From Seleniivibrio woodruffii (GTDB lineage: Bacteria; Chrysiogenota; Deferribacteres; Deferribacterales; Geovibrionaceae): a stretch of 64,000 nt of DNA. Numbering within the stretch: position 1 is the stretch's first letter; every line of letters begins with the position of its first letter. The stretch spans positions 372,001 through 436,000 of the forward strand of contig NZ_JAJUIS010000001.1 in assembly GCF_029267515.1 (NCBI RefSeq), given 5' to 3'. The position numbers were made by a program, and so were the translations under genes. Positions 17,589-27,120 of the stretch are shown here, one piece after another. The notes under the pieces were generated by a model, which saw only the letters and a program-made list of their open reading frames with translations, made no database searches and was not told the DNA's origin.

Positions 17589-18539
17589 CTATTCCGCCAT
17601 AACGACTTTGTTTCGCCCTGTCTGTTTGCCTGTGTAGAGGGCGTCGTCAGCTTTTTTTATGCTGTGCTCAATACCCATTCCCTTGTCGTAGCCGGACACT
17701 CCGAAGGTCATGGTCACTCTGAAATTTTCTCCTGCAAACGACATTTCGGTGCTTTTTATCGCTTCGCGCAGCTTTTCCGCCACGGAAACCGCTTTTTCAA
17801 GTTCTGTCAACGGCAGCATAATGAGAAACTCCTCTCCGCCCCAGCGAGACACTATGTCCTGCTGGCGCAGGTTGGCACGCATGACATCCGCGACGTTTCT
17901 CAGAACGTAGTCTCCGGTGTCGTGCCCGTAGGTATCGTTAACTCTCTTGAAAAAATCGATGTCGCACATGATGAGCGAGAAAAACCCGCCGTTTCTGTCG
18001 CAGCGGGAAACCTCGACGGCCAGTTGGTTCATAATGCTTCTGCGGTTCGCGAGTCCCGTCAGCGAGTCGGTGAGCGCAAGTTTTTCTATGGTTTCGTATG
18101 CACCCTGAAGCTCCCTGTTCTTCTCTTCAAGCATATCTCTGGAAAGTTTCAGATCGAGATGTGTTCTGATGCGCATTAAAAGTTCTGTTTCATGAAATGG
18201 TTTTGAGATATAGTCTACGCCGCCGGCTTCAAATCCCAAAACGGCATCCTCAGCCTCTGTCTTTGCTGTGATGAAAATAACTGGGATGTTGGCGGTTTTT
18301 GGGTCTTTCTTTATCTGTCTGCAAACCTCGTATCCGTCCATATCCGGCATCATGACGTCCAGAAGCACCATGTCCGGTTTTGTTGTACTTATAAAATCCA
18401 GCGCTTCAAATCCGTTCATGGCGAATGCAAGCCCGTATTTTGTGTTCTCTCTCAGGATGTTGCCAAGAACTTTAAGGTTCTGCTGATTATCGTCCACAAT
18501 CAGTATGAGGGTTTTGTTGTATTCTGTCTCGTTGGTCAT
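17589..18539 (-). CDS. Response regulator-diguanylate cyclase (REC-GGDEF)
   Basis: This PleD-like protein of 316 residues makes c-di-GMP from two GTP when its receiver is phosphorylated. The receiver (about 10-125) has Asp61 in LLDVMMPDMDGYE and the ISKPF lysine. The GGDEF domain (about 155-315) has an intact GGEEF active site at 234-238 and an RQQD inhibitory I-site at 225-228, so it is probably active and product-inhibited. It overlaps the hybrid kinase stop by 4 bp (ATGA), so that kinase and the upstream kinase are likely inputs. It is the last gene of the HDOD-kinase operon. Confidence 0.96.
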   Translation of the reverse strand: MTNETEYNKTLILIVDDNQQNLKVLGNILRENTKYGLAFAMNGFEALDFISTTKPDMVLLDVMMPDMDGYEVCRQIKKDPKTANIPVIFITAKTEAEDAVLGFEAGGVDYISKPFHETELLMRIRTHLDLKLSRDMLEEKNRELQGAYETIEKLALTDSLTGLANRRSIMNQLAVEVSRCDRNGGFFSLIMCDIDFFKRVNDTYGHDTGDYVLRNVADVMRANLRQQDIVSRWGGEEFLIMLPLTELEKAVSVAEKLREAIKSTEMSFAGENFRVTMTFGVSGYDKGMGIEHSIKKADDALYTGKQTGRNKVVMAE

Positions 18540-21500
18540 CTGATGTCTTTCGTCCTTTCGTGAATTTGCCGGAACAGTTTTTTGATTTTGTCAATTTCCA
18601 TATTATCTATACAGGCTTTAAGATGTTCAGACAATGAAATTATATCTCTGTTTTGCAGTTTTTTCCCCTGAAAAAGGAGCATATCGGCTATTTTTTGTGA
18701 AAAACCGAGGTCAATAACGGTTATACTCTTTTTGAAAAGTTCCAGAATATCCTTTGTTTCATCTTTATTTACAAGCAGTTCTTCTACAGCATCCACTGAT
18801 TCCATATCGTGGAGCGGTTTTTCCTTCACAGATTTTCCCGCCTCAACGGGCAGGTATTTTGCGGAAACCTGCATAAGATGCGTAAAATCAGCCGGTTTCA
18901 TGAGAAAATCGTTAAACATACCCTCTTTGTTGGTTTCATCATGTGCGGCGGTCAGTGCTATTATAGGTATTTTTGCGGTAGCGGGATCGGCTCTAAGCCG
19001 TTTTGCCGTTTCAAAACCGTCCATGTCGGGCATCCTGATGTCCATAATGACAAGAGCCGGAACTATCTCCTCCGCTATCAGTGCCGCAGCGTTTCCGTTC
19101 TGCGCCTCAAGGACAGTCATACCGCATCTTTCGTACATCTCCCGCAGGATATTACGGCTCATCTCGTCGTCATCCACGATAAGAACCCTTGCCGGCTTGA
19201 AAGTGATTTCCGGTGCAGACCCTTTTTCAGAGAAAGCCGCTTCGGCGGTGAGCACGTCCGGCAGGTCAACAAAAAACTGTGACCCTATGTCCACCTCGCT
19301 GGTGACGGAGATTGTTCCGCCCATCATCTGCGCCAGTTTAAGGGAAATGGAAAGCCCCAGTCCGGTTCCGCCGTATCTGTTGATATTGTGGTCGTCACGC
19401 TGACGGAACGGTTCGAAAATTGTTTTGAAGTCACTTTCGGGTATGCCGATGCCGGAATCGGAAACCACTATGCGAAGGTTTGTTCTGCCGTCGTTGACAG
19501 GCGTGCATGTCACGTTTACCCGGACGAAGCCTTTTTCAGTAAATTTAACTGCGTTGCCAACAAGATTAAGCAGTATCTGGCGTATCCGCGGAGCGTCTAT
19601 CATGAGTGCTTCGGGCACCTGCCTGTCTATGCTGCTGGTGATGGTCACACCTTTGGTGACGGATTTAAGGGAAAAGATGCTCACGGTGTCAGCGACGAGA
19701 TGCCTTATGCTGGCGGGAGAAGTGCTTATCCGTGCGGCGTGGGCTTCCAGTTTAGATATGTCAAGGATGTCGTTTATCAGGTTCAGAAGGGCGCGCCCGC
19801 TGGTTTTGATTGATTTGATGTAAGATTTAGCCTTAACGTCTTTAACGCGTGCCTCCAGCAGTTCGCTGAAACCTATGACAGCGTTAAGAGGTGTACGTAT
19901 CTCGTGACTCATATTGGCAAGGAACTCACTTTTTGCCATGTCGGCTTTTTCAGCCTTTTCTTTCGACTGTTTAAGGGCGTCCTCGTATTTTTTTCTGTCT
20001 GTAATGTTTCGTGCTATGGCATAAATGAGCATGTTGTCTCTGTCGGCGGTGGCGTACCATGACAGCCACACCGGCTCTTTTCCTGCGGAGACGTGTCTGC
20101 TTTCATAATCGGTGATATCTGCGCCACCCGCCAGTCTGCTTATGAAGCTGGACGCTCTGCCTGCTTCGTCCCGCGAGAAAACGTCGAGAAACTTTCTGCC
20201 CGTGATACGCTCTGCGGGGATGCCTATGAGGTCTTCAAAGGCGCGGTTGACATAGCGGAAGTGACCGGAAAAGTCCGCGATGCAGATAATGTCGCGGCTG
20301 TGTTCGAAAATCCTGTCCCGTTCCGCCTTCGTCCTTTCGGCTTCGGTGATGTCCACAAGCTGGGCTATGAGATAAAGCGGGACTTCGTTCTCGTCGTGTG
20401 CCAGAGCGGCGCTTACGGAGACTATAATCAATCCTCCGTTTTTATGGATATATTTTTTAACTACAGAATAGTGACTTATTTTGCCTTTTATAAGGTCGTT
20501 CATCAGCGACATAGCGGTTTCTGCATAGTCAGCGTGGAGAAAGTCGGTGAAAGGTCTGCCGTTCATCTCCTGCTGTGTGTAGCCAAGCATAGCCGCCATT
20601 GCACGGTTCACCTGTATCAGTTCCCCGGTGAGCGAGATGATCGCCATACCGTTTGCCGACGATTCGAATGCCGCACGGAAACGGTTTTCGCTGGTGCGAA
20701 GCTGTGATGTCCTTTCCTCGACTTTTTTTTCCAGTTCGGCATTAAGACGGTTTATCTCCTCTTCCGCGTCTTTACGCTCTTTAAGCCTCCAGACGCCCTC
20801 CATGAAGTGCACAAGACCTATGGATTCGGTTACTGTGTAGGTTGTCTTTTTACCGCTGAGGCAAAGGATAAGGCTTACACCTCCCTGCGCCATGAGGGGA
20901 ACTATCATGGTGTTTTTGCCGTCCGAGCCGATATAGGGTTCATTGTCTGAAAGGACTGCTTCCAGTCCATGTATGTCTCCGGTTCTGATGAATACCGACT
21001 GCTGAAGAGGGTAAACGGCTTTTCCGTTTTCCGTGAGAGAAACCACAAGGCGCAGACCGCCTGCCTCTTTGTCCATTATGCTTATGGAACCTTCGGTACT
21101 TTCTGTCTGTTCAACGGCGCTGTCCAGAGCATAGTCCAGTATGTCTTCGAACTCCGCCTCATACATCTGTCCGAGAACGGCGAGTGATCTGTTGCGTTTT
21201 TCATTCATTCCGGCAAACATTTCAGCCTGTCTCTTTGCGGATGCTCCGCGCAGGGGCAGCATTTCGGAATAGATTACTGGAGCTATGGCAAAAATGGCAG
21301 GCGTGCTTCCGGCTAGCTCTGTTTTCTTTGCCGCGGTAAAAGTCTCCGAGGCAAACATAACTGCGGTGCCGCCGTGAAGCTGTGCGCAACTTTTTGCGGA
21401 AAGATATTTTCTGCCGTCACGGGCATCTATTAAAATGAGATCGAAAAGAGCGGGATCAAGAGAACCGGGATCATCCGGCGAAAAAAGGCTGAACTGCACG

Positions 21501-21565
21501 GCTTTCCCGTACAGAAGCCCGTCGGGGTTTTCTGAAATGACCGCCAGCTTTAGTTTATCGGGCAT
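18536..21565 (-). CDS. Soluble hybrid histidine kinase with GAF-like, two PAS, HisKA, HATPase and REC domains
   Basis: A 1009-residue protein without membrane segments. In order: a pseudo-receiver or variable N terminus (1-110), a GAF-like region (about 115-270), a coiled coil, PAS1 (near FESSANGMAII), PAS2 (near FEHSRDIICIADF), HisKA with SHEIRTPLN, HATPase (GIGIPE, GGTGLGLSIS), a REC domain (VLIVDDDEMSR, MDIRMPDMDGFE), and a 110-residue helical tail without an Hpt histidine. The phosphate probably moves on to a separate partner. It is followed at once by the REC-GGDEF gene, which suggests control of c-di-GMP. GGAG precedes the ATG. Confidence 0.95.
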   Translation of the reverse strand: MPDKLKLAVISENPDGLLYGKAVQFSLFSPDDPGSLDPALFDLILIDARDGRKYLSAKSCAQLHGGTAVMFASETFTAAKKTELAGSTPAIFAIAPVIYSEMLPLRGASAKRQAEMFAGMNEKRNRSLAVLGQMYEAEFEDILDYALDSAVEQTESTEGSISIMDKEAGGLRLVVSLTENGKAVYPLQQSVFIRTGDIHGLEAVLSDNEPYIGSDGKNTMIVPLMAQGGVSLILCLSGKKTTYTVTESIGLVHFMEGVWRLKERKDAEEEINRLNAELEKKVEERTSQLRTSENRFRAAFESSANGMAIISLTGELIQVNRAMAAMLGYTQQEMNGRPFTDFLHADYAETAMSLMNDLIKGKISHYSVVKKYIHKNGGLIIVSVSAALAHDENEVPLYLIAQLVDITEAERTKAERDRIFEHSRDIICIADFSGHFRYVNRAFEDLIGIPAERITGRKFLDVFSRDEAGRASSFISRLAGGADITDYESRHVSAGKEPVWLSWYATADRDNMLIYAIARNITDRKKYEDALKQSKEKAEKADMAKSEFLANMSHEIRTPLNAVIGFSELLEARVKDVKAKSYIKSIKTSGRALLNLINDILDISKLEAHAARISTSPASIRHLVADTVSIFSLKSVTKGVTITSSIDRQVPEALMIDAPRIRQILLNLVGNAVKFTEKGFVRVNVTCTPVNDGRTNLRIVVSDSGIGIPESDFKTIFEPFRQRDDHNINRYGGTGLGLSISLKLAQMMGGTISVTSEVDIGSQFFVDLPDVLTAEAAFSEKGSAPEITFKPARVLIVDDDEMSRNILREMYERCGMTVLEAQNGNAAALIAEEIVPALVIMDIRMPDMDGFETAKRLRADPATAKIPIIALTAAHDETNKEGMFNDFLMKPADFTHLMQVSAKYLPVEAGKSVKEKPLHDMESVDAVEELLVNKDETKDILELFKKSITVIDLGFSQKIADMLLFQGKKLQNRDIISLSEHLKACIDNMEIDKIKKLFRQIHERTKDIR

Positions 21566-21579
21566 AAAGCACTCCTTTC

Positions 21580-23130
21580 TCAGGAGGAAAGCGGGATCTT
21601 TAAGGTTATTACTGCGCCGTTCATGCTGTTTCCGGCGCTTATTTCGCCGCGCATATGTTCCTGCACGACCAGCCGTGAGATATAAAGCCCTATTCCGGTG
21701 CCTTTGTCGTGTTTTTTTGTGGTGAAATAGGGTTCGAAAACTCTGTCTATTATATCTTCCGGTATGCCCCCGCCGTTGTCTTCAATGTTTACAATGGCGG
21801 ATGTTTCGTCGCAGTCCAGAGATATTTTTATAAGTCCTTTTTCGGATTTTCCGTTTTCAAGCCGCGGCAGAATGGCGTCTTTCGAGTTCGCCAGCAGGTT
21901 CATGATTATTTGTTTGAACATGCCGCTGTCGCCGTGTACCATGATACGCGGCTGTCCTGTGCTTTGTGCGAACTGGTCGGAAATCTCCGGTTCAAGAAAT
22001 ATACCGAGTCTGTTGTACTGTACCTCCACAAGAGAAATCACCTCGTGTATGGCGGGTACAAGGCTGAAGGTGTCCTTGTCGGTGTCGCTGCGGACGAGAG
22101 AACTGAAATCATCTATGGTGGACGACATGTGCATGACCAGTTTCAGGCATTTGTTTACACTGTCGTTGAGATAGTCTCTCGATATCCCTTTTTCGTCGTG
22201 TTCGTCCAGCATATCCTGAATTATCATACCGAGGGCGTTGAGCGGCTGTCTCCATTGGTGGGAAATGGCTTTCATCATTTGTCCCATAGCGGCGAGTTTG
22301 CTCTGCTCATGGAGAATCCGTTCGCTTTTCCTGCGGTTTTCGGTTTCTATTGCAACACGGTTTTCAAGGGTTTCGTTAAGCTCCTGAAGAGCCTCTTTCT
22401 GCTGCATAAGCAGTTTTTCTATTTTCTTGCGTTCACTTACTTCATTCTCCAGAAGGTCGTTGGTTGCTTTAAGCTCTTTCGTGCGGTTATAGACTTCCGC
22501 CTCCAGCTTTTCGTTGAAGTTTTTAAGCTGCTGCTGTGAATCTTCCAGCTTTTTAACGCTTTCTGTGAGCATTCTGTTTGTTTCTTTGTTGCGGTTGTAC
22601 AGTTCGAAACTTTCAAGCTGGTGGGCTGTTTCATTCATAAGAATAGTTATGAGATAGAACACGGCGTCGGGTATGTCCTCTTTCGCAGTGCTCAACTGAC
22701 CGATGAATAGTCCCCTTGTGCGGGATACTGTAGACATAACATGCAGAAGAATATGTGATTTCAGGGATTTACTTTTTATTACGGTGGTTTTGCCGGTTTT
22801 GACAGCCATGGCAAAGGTTCCGTCGATTATCAGTTTGTCGGTTTCCGTAAGAAGAAGCTCTCTGTCCTCCTGCGGAAAGAATTTTGTAGGTGAGAAATTG
22901 CCTGAAAGCTCGTCAACAAGAAAAAATCCGCCGTTTTTCAGTCTGACCAGTGCCAGAAGTTTGTTGAAAGCGTTTTCAAGGATGATATCGTGGGTATCCA
23001 GCTTATTGAGGCTGGTATTAAGATTGCGCACGGAGCAGATGGCTTCGAGCACCTTCATTGTGTTGTTCTTTTCGTTCTGCAGGTGTTCGGCTTTGGCTTC
23101 TATAAAGTCCATATGATCTTTTTCTGTCAT
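21580..23130 (-). CDS. Soluble GAF-type histidine kinase (WRQP type)
   Basis: The 516 residues comprise a GAF-like sensory domain (about 25-185), a long coiled coil (about 185-280), a HisKA-type helix with SHQWRQPLN near residue 290 and a HATPase domain ending with DNGGGIPE and GTGIGLYISRLV. No membrane segment is present, so the signal is cytoplasmic. It lies 3 bp after the HDOD gene and 14 bp before the hybrid kinase, all on the minus strand, and is probably part of one signalling unit that ends in the diguanylate cyclase. The ligand of the GAF-like domain is unknown. Confidence 0.92.
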   Translation of the reverse strand: MTEKDHMDFIEAKAEHLQNEKNNTMKVLEAICSVRNLNTSLNKLDTHDIILENAFNKLLALVRLKNGGFFLVDELSGNFSPTKFFPQEDRELLLTETDKLIIDGTFAMAVKTGKTTVIKSKSLKSHILLHVMSTVSRTRGLFIGQLSTAKEDIPDAVFYLITILMNETAHQLESFELYNRNKETNRMLTESVKKLEDSQQQLKNFNEKLEAEVYNRTKELKATNDLLENEVSERKKIEKLLMQQKEALQELNETLENRVAIETENRRKSERILHEQSKLAAMGQMMKAISHQWRQPLNALGMIIQDMLDEHDEKGISRDYLNDSVNKCLKLVMHMSSTIDDFSSLVRSDTDKDTFSLVPAIHEVISLVEVQYNRLGIFLEPEISDQFAQSTGQPRIMVHGDSGMFKQIIMNLLANSKDAILPRLENGKSEKGLIKISLDCDETSAIVNIEDNGGGIPEDIIDRVFEPYFTTKKHDKGTGIGLYISRLVVQEHMRGEISAGNSMNGAVITLKIPLSS

Positions 23131-23133
23131 ATA

Positions 23134-24372
23134 TCACCCGAAGAACGCGTCTTCAATTTCATCTATCTGCCGTTCAGACTGCGTGACCACATTCGCTATG
23201 ACGGATGTGGATATCCCCAGTGCGTCCCAGACCTCTTTCGAGATGGAGGGAATTATGAATGAACTGGTTACCGGGGAGCCGAATGCCACCGCCATGCAGT
23301 CGGCGGCAGCAATAATTGATGATTCTATATGAATGTTTTTTACGCTGTGGTGAAACCGAACGTTTTTGACAAGCTGGGTCGGGAACTTCCATTTCTCAAG
23401 AAGTGCCCCGCCAACGTCCGCATGGTCGAATCCAAGCACTTCGTATTCTATATCCGCCAGCGGCTTTTGAAGTTTGCATGACATGAAAAGGGTATATGCC
23501 GATTCCTCCGGCAGAGCACGAAAAATAACCAGTCTGCCTATGTCGTGCATCAGACCGGAAACAAACAGTCTCTCCGTGGAAACATCGTCTATATGGACTC
23601 CCAGAAGTCTGGCAAAAACGCCGCACGCTATTGAGTGTCTCCAGAATTTGCGCATGTTGGTGAACTCCGTGGGAATGCCTTTAAAAGCCTCGATGGCGGA
23701 GATGCCCACGGCGAGTGTGCCCAGTTCCTTCGTGCCGATAATGGTGATTGCGCGGCGGATGGAATCTATTCTTGAAGGAAAGCTGTAAAAAGCGCTGTTA
23801 ACTATTTTAAGAAGTTTTGCGGAAAGGCTGGTGTCCTTTTCAACCACGTCCGCCATGTGCGAAGCGGAGCTTGTCGGGTTTGAAAGAACGTCTTTTATTT
23901 TATAATATACGTCGGGGAACGAAGCCAGACCGACCTCTTTTTCCACCATTGAATCGGCTGTCACTGAACCTTTGGTGAATCCTTTCGGGAGTCTCGCCTC
24001 TGTTACGGCGGGTGCTTTCGGGAGTGCGTCCGCCCCTTTATTTTCGACTCTGTTGCAGAGTATCAGCTTATTTATCCGGTGAATTTCTCCCATGGCGGGA
24101 ACTGTCAGATCTGCGAAACGGTAAAGCTGTTCCATATACGCGTCCACAGACGCCATGGTTTCGGGACTGAATCCTGCCTGTGCTTCCAGATTCAGCGTTT
24201 CCCTGTCCATGCCGACGACATGAGCCTCGGTGATCCCCCACGAGCGGGCGATCCTGATATGTTTTTCTTCCAGTATGGAACCTGAGCTGAGCAAGAAACG
24301 ACCGTTAGGACAAATCAGATCATGTTCCAGCTTCATACCGGGTCTTAAATCATCAATATAGATCAGTCCCAT
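23134..24372 (-). CDS. HDOD domain signalling protein
   Basis: The 412 residues consist of an N-terminal beta-rich segment (MGLIYIDDLRPGMKLEHDL onward, of the kind found before HD-GYP/HDOD domains), a linker, and an HDOD domain (about 165-365). The HDOD domain has LASFPDVYYKI, LSAKLLKIVNSAFY, RAITIIGTKEL and MHDIGRLV. HDOD domains resemble HD phosphohydrolases but usually lack the metal-binding set, so catalysis is not expected; they act in c-di-GMP and motility circuits through protein contacts. It is the first gene of the four-gene kinase/diguanylate cyclase operon, with an inverted repeat about 30 bp upstream. Confidence 0.92.
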   Translation of the reverse strand: MGLIYIDDLRPGMKLEHDLICPNGRFLLSSGSILEEKHIRIARSWGITEAHVVGMDRETLNLEAQAGFSPETMASVDAYMEQLYRFADLTVPAMGEIHRINKLILCNRVENKGADALPKAPAVTEARLPKGFTKGSVTADSMVEKEVGLASFPDVYYKIKDVLSNPTSSASHMADVVEKDTSLSAKLLKIVNSAFYSFPSRIDSIRRAITIIGTKELGTLAVGISAIEAFKGIPTEFTNMRKFWRHSIACGVFARLLGVHIDDVSTERLFVSGLMHDIGRLVIFRALPEESAYTLFMSCKLQKPLADIEYEVLGFDHADVGGALLEKWKFPTQLVKNVRFHHSVKNIHIESSIIAAADCMAVAFGSPVTSSFIIPSISKEVWDALGISTSVIANVVTQSERQIDEIEDAFFG

Positions 24373-24402
24373 AATCTGCCTTTCTTATCCGTATGTTATG
24401 AA

Positions 24403-24425
24403 GTTATCACAAATATTGAGATAAC
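24403..24425. promoter_or_regulatory. Inverted repeat upstream of the HDOD operon
   Basis: GTTATC (24403-24408) and GATAAC (24420-24425) form an inverted repeat with an 11-bp spacer in the 69-bp gap between the Cache kinase stop and the HDOD start. The size and placement suit a dimeric repressor or activator site. No convincing -35/-10 pair could be fixed, and no adjacent DNA-binding regulator gene points to a binder. Confidence 0.35.
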
Positions 24426-24441
24426 ACAAGCTGAGGTATTG

Positions 24442-27120
24442 TCAATTGTCATATGTCAGCGTGATGGAGAACAGCGCGCCGTATCCGGTGTTTTGCGCCA
24501 CAAGCAGTCCGTCCATGTGGTCTTCAATAATGATTTTTGACATATAAAGACCGATTCCGGTGCCTTCTCCTTCCGGCTTTGTTGTGAAATAAGGGTCGAA
24601 TATCCGCCCGAGTGTTTCTTCTGGGATATTGCCCCCGTCGTTTTCGATATCTATTTTCAGCCTGTCGGTTTTATACACTACTGTGGTTATTATGTTGCCA
24701 ATCTTTTCACCCGTGTTCTTTCTGTAGTCGATGATGGCGTCTTTGGCATTCTGGTATATGTTAAGCAGCACCTGTTTCAACTCGCTTGGGAAGATAGTGA
24801 GCTCTATGTCGTTTATGGGTTTATAGTCTTCAGGTATCTTGTTTTCGAAGATAACTTCGCTTTCATTATCTCTGATTATTACTTTGTAATTTATCATCTG
24901 GCTGCGGAACTGAGTTGTGACCAGAGACAGAGATTCAAGGATTACTGCGGCAACGTCAACTTTTTCAGTTGAGTTTGCGGAATGGAAGAAGTTCCTGAAA
25001 TCGTCTATAGTCGCTGACATATGGTCTATGAGGCGCATTGCGTTGGACGCGAAGTTCATGAGATACTGTCTGTCAACCTCGCCCATTTCGTGGGCATCCT
25101 CTATATCCTGCACATAGAGGGCAAGAGCATTAAGCGGCTGTCTCCACTGGTGGGCGATAGCGCTTATCATCTGTCCCATGGCTGCAAATTTTGCCTGTTC
25201 GAAAAGCATCTGCTCATTCTTTCTTCGCTTTTCGGTCTCAATCTGTACCCTCTTTTCAAGACTCCTGTTCACGTCCTCAAGCATTTTCTTCCGGTTGATA
25301 AGCTCCTGTTCCATCTTCATACGGTCGGTGATATCCCTGAAAACGTAGACGGAACCGATTATCTCGCCCTTGTTGTTCGTCATTGCGGAGGAGGTTATGA
25401 AAACGGTGATAACACCTGCATCTTTTGTAACCATGTTTGCGCGGTAGGTACGGTTTGATTTCGGTGACAGATCGGTTATCTTTTCTGTAAGAGATTTTCC
25501 GGTCTCATAGTCGTAAACCTGGATTACCTCGTTTATGTTGTGACCGAGGATAAACCTGTATTTCTGCCCAAGAATATTTTCCGCACTGCTGTTTACAAGG
25601 GTTATGCGACCGAACCTGTCTGCGGCGACGACACCCTCGCCGATACTCCTGAGTGTAACGTCCAGCCGTTCTTTTTCACTTTCAAGCTCGTTCTGCACGC
25701 GGGTTATCTCTGTTATGTCGATACATACGCAAATGAAACCCATTATGTTCCCGTTGGAACCGAAAAGAGGATATACGGAGCAGAGAACGGGGAAGACCAT
25801 GCCGTTCTTTTTGACCATTTCAAGCTGCTTTGTGACCATTGCGTCGGTTCTGCGGCTCTCCATACACATGTCTGAAAGTTCGTCGCCTAACGCCTTTATA
25901 AGTCCTGCGGGCGGCAGACCGAGCAGTTCCGACAGCTTGTATCCGAAGATTATCTGTGCGCCGACGTTTGCATCCATTATGATGGGTTCCGAGTCAGTGG
26001 AAATTATGAGAATACCTGTGGTTGTTGTCGAATCGAAGACGGAACGCAGATATTCCTCTTTGTCCCGCAGTTCCTTTTCCCGGCGGTCAATGGTTATCAT
26101 CATCTTTTCAAAGCTGTCGTAAAGGGTTCTAAGCTCTTTGAAAACTCCCTTCTCAGAGTCCTTGAACTCAAGGAAGGTTCCCTGGGCTATCATTTCGCTG
26201 CGTTCTGTCAGAAGACGCATGGGAACGATCACTTTTGCCCTGATGAAGAACAGGACAAAAATAGAGAAGCCCACAAGAACAACGGCGGAACCGACGTTCA
26301 TAAGCAGTATCTGTGTGAAATAGACGTAAGCGGAGGACGCGGACTGTTCGTAAAGGAGGAACCAGCCGGGTGTGCGGACTGTTTTTATGGTTCCGACACG
26401 TTCCTCTTTTCCGAAATGATAGTTAAGCACAACAGGTTCATAGCTGCCGGCGAGCGACATAAGCGGATGTTTTGAAAGGCTGCCCGCCATGTTTTTTACA
26501 GACGACGCAATGATTGTTCCGTCTGCGGCGGCCAGAGTTATAACTGTGCTGCTGTCCTGTACAGCCTCTGAAAGAAGTTCGCTTATGAATCCGGTACTGA
26601 TGTCGCCGACAACGTACCCTCCGTCAAACTCCACAACCGCCCTTACCACCATATTGTTTGAAAGCGGCGACGTTACGGCTCTGCTCCACTTATTCTCCAT
26701 TCCGGTTTTATAAGAGATATCCGGCAGAGGGATGCCTATAAAGTCGTCACGGTCGTAACTTTTGTAGTAAGAAGAGTCAAAAAGCGATATTCTTGCTTTA
26801 TCGTCAAGGACATATATTGCTTCAAATATCTTAAAGCTCTTTATGCCGGAAGAGAGCATCGTGTCCAGATGCTCGTTCTTCTGTCCGTATTTTTCCGTCA
26901 CTTCAGCGATTGTCTCAAGGAATCTGTAAGGGTTGTCCAGTCTGTCGTTTATCCTGTCGTTCAGTGAGGAGGCGACGATATTAAGCCTGTTCTTAACGTT
27001 TTCATCCTGCGAATCGTAGGAACTTAGGAGGAATACTGTCAGCACCGCAGCCAGCGGGAGCATGAGGAAAAGAAGAAAGGAGACCACGAACATTCTGCTC
27101 AGGGCGGGGTTCTTTTTCAT
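24442..27120 (-). CDS. Membrane Cache-HAMP-PAS-PAS histidine kinase (WRQP type)
   Basis: The 892 residues hold TM1 (about 10-32), a double-Cache extracytoplasmic sensor (about 35-280), TM2 (about 285-308), HAMP (310-365), PAS1 (near FDSTTTTGILII), PAS2 (near LRSIGEGVVAAD), a coiled coil, AIAHQWRQPLN near residue 680 and a HATPase domain (NDGGNIPE, GTGIGLYMSKII). The ATG overlaps the stop of the binding-lipoprotein gene by 4 bp. I infer that the lipoprotein presents or modulates the signal read by the Cache domain, as periplasmic binding proteins do with LuxQ-type and related kinases. No dedicated response regulator follows directly. Confidence 0.94.
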   Translation of the reverse strand: MKKNPALSRMFVVSFLLFLMLPLAAVLTVFLLSSYDSQDENVKNRLNIVASSLNDRINDRLDNPYRFLETIAEVTEKYGQKNEHLDTMLSSGIKSFKIFEAIYVLDDKARISLFDSSYYKSYDRDDFIGIPLPDISYKTGMENKWSRAVTSPLSNNMVVRAVVEFDGGYVVGDISTGFISELLSEAVQDSSTVITLAAADGTIIASSVKNMAGSLSKHPLMSLAGSYEPVVLNYHFGKEERVGTIKTVRTPGWFLLYEQSASSAYVYFTQILLMNVGSAVVLVGFSIFVLFFIRAKVIVPMRLLTERSEMIAQGTFLEFKDSEKGVFKELRTLYDSFEKMMITIDRREKELRDKEEYLRSVFDSTTTTGILIISTDSEPIIMDANVGAQIIFGYKLSELLGLPPAGLIKALGDELSDMCMESRRTDAMVTKQLEMVKKNGMVFPVLCSVYPLFGSNGNIMGFICVCIDITEITRVQNELESEKERLDVTLRSIGEGVVAADRFGRITLVNSSAENILGQKYRFILGHNINEVIQVYDYETGKSLTEKITDLSPKSNRTYRANMVTKDAGVITVFITSSAMTNNKGEIIGSVYVFRDITDRMKMEQELINRKKMLEDVNRSLEKRVQIETEKRRKNEQMLFEQAKFAAMGQMISAIAHQWRQPLNALALYVQDIEDAHEMGEVDRQYLMNFASNAMRLIDHMSATIDDFRNFFHSANSTEKVDVAAVILESLSLVTTQFRSQMINYKVIIRDNESEVIFENKIPEDYKPINDIELTIFPSELKQVLLNIYQNAKDAIIDYRKNTGEKIGNIITTVVYKTDRLKIDIENDGGNIPEETLGRIFDPYFTTKPEGEGTGIGLYMSKIIIEDHMDGLLVAQNTGYGALFSITLTYDN

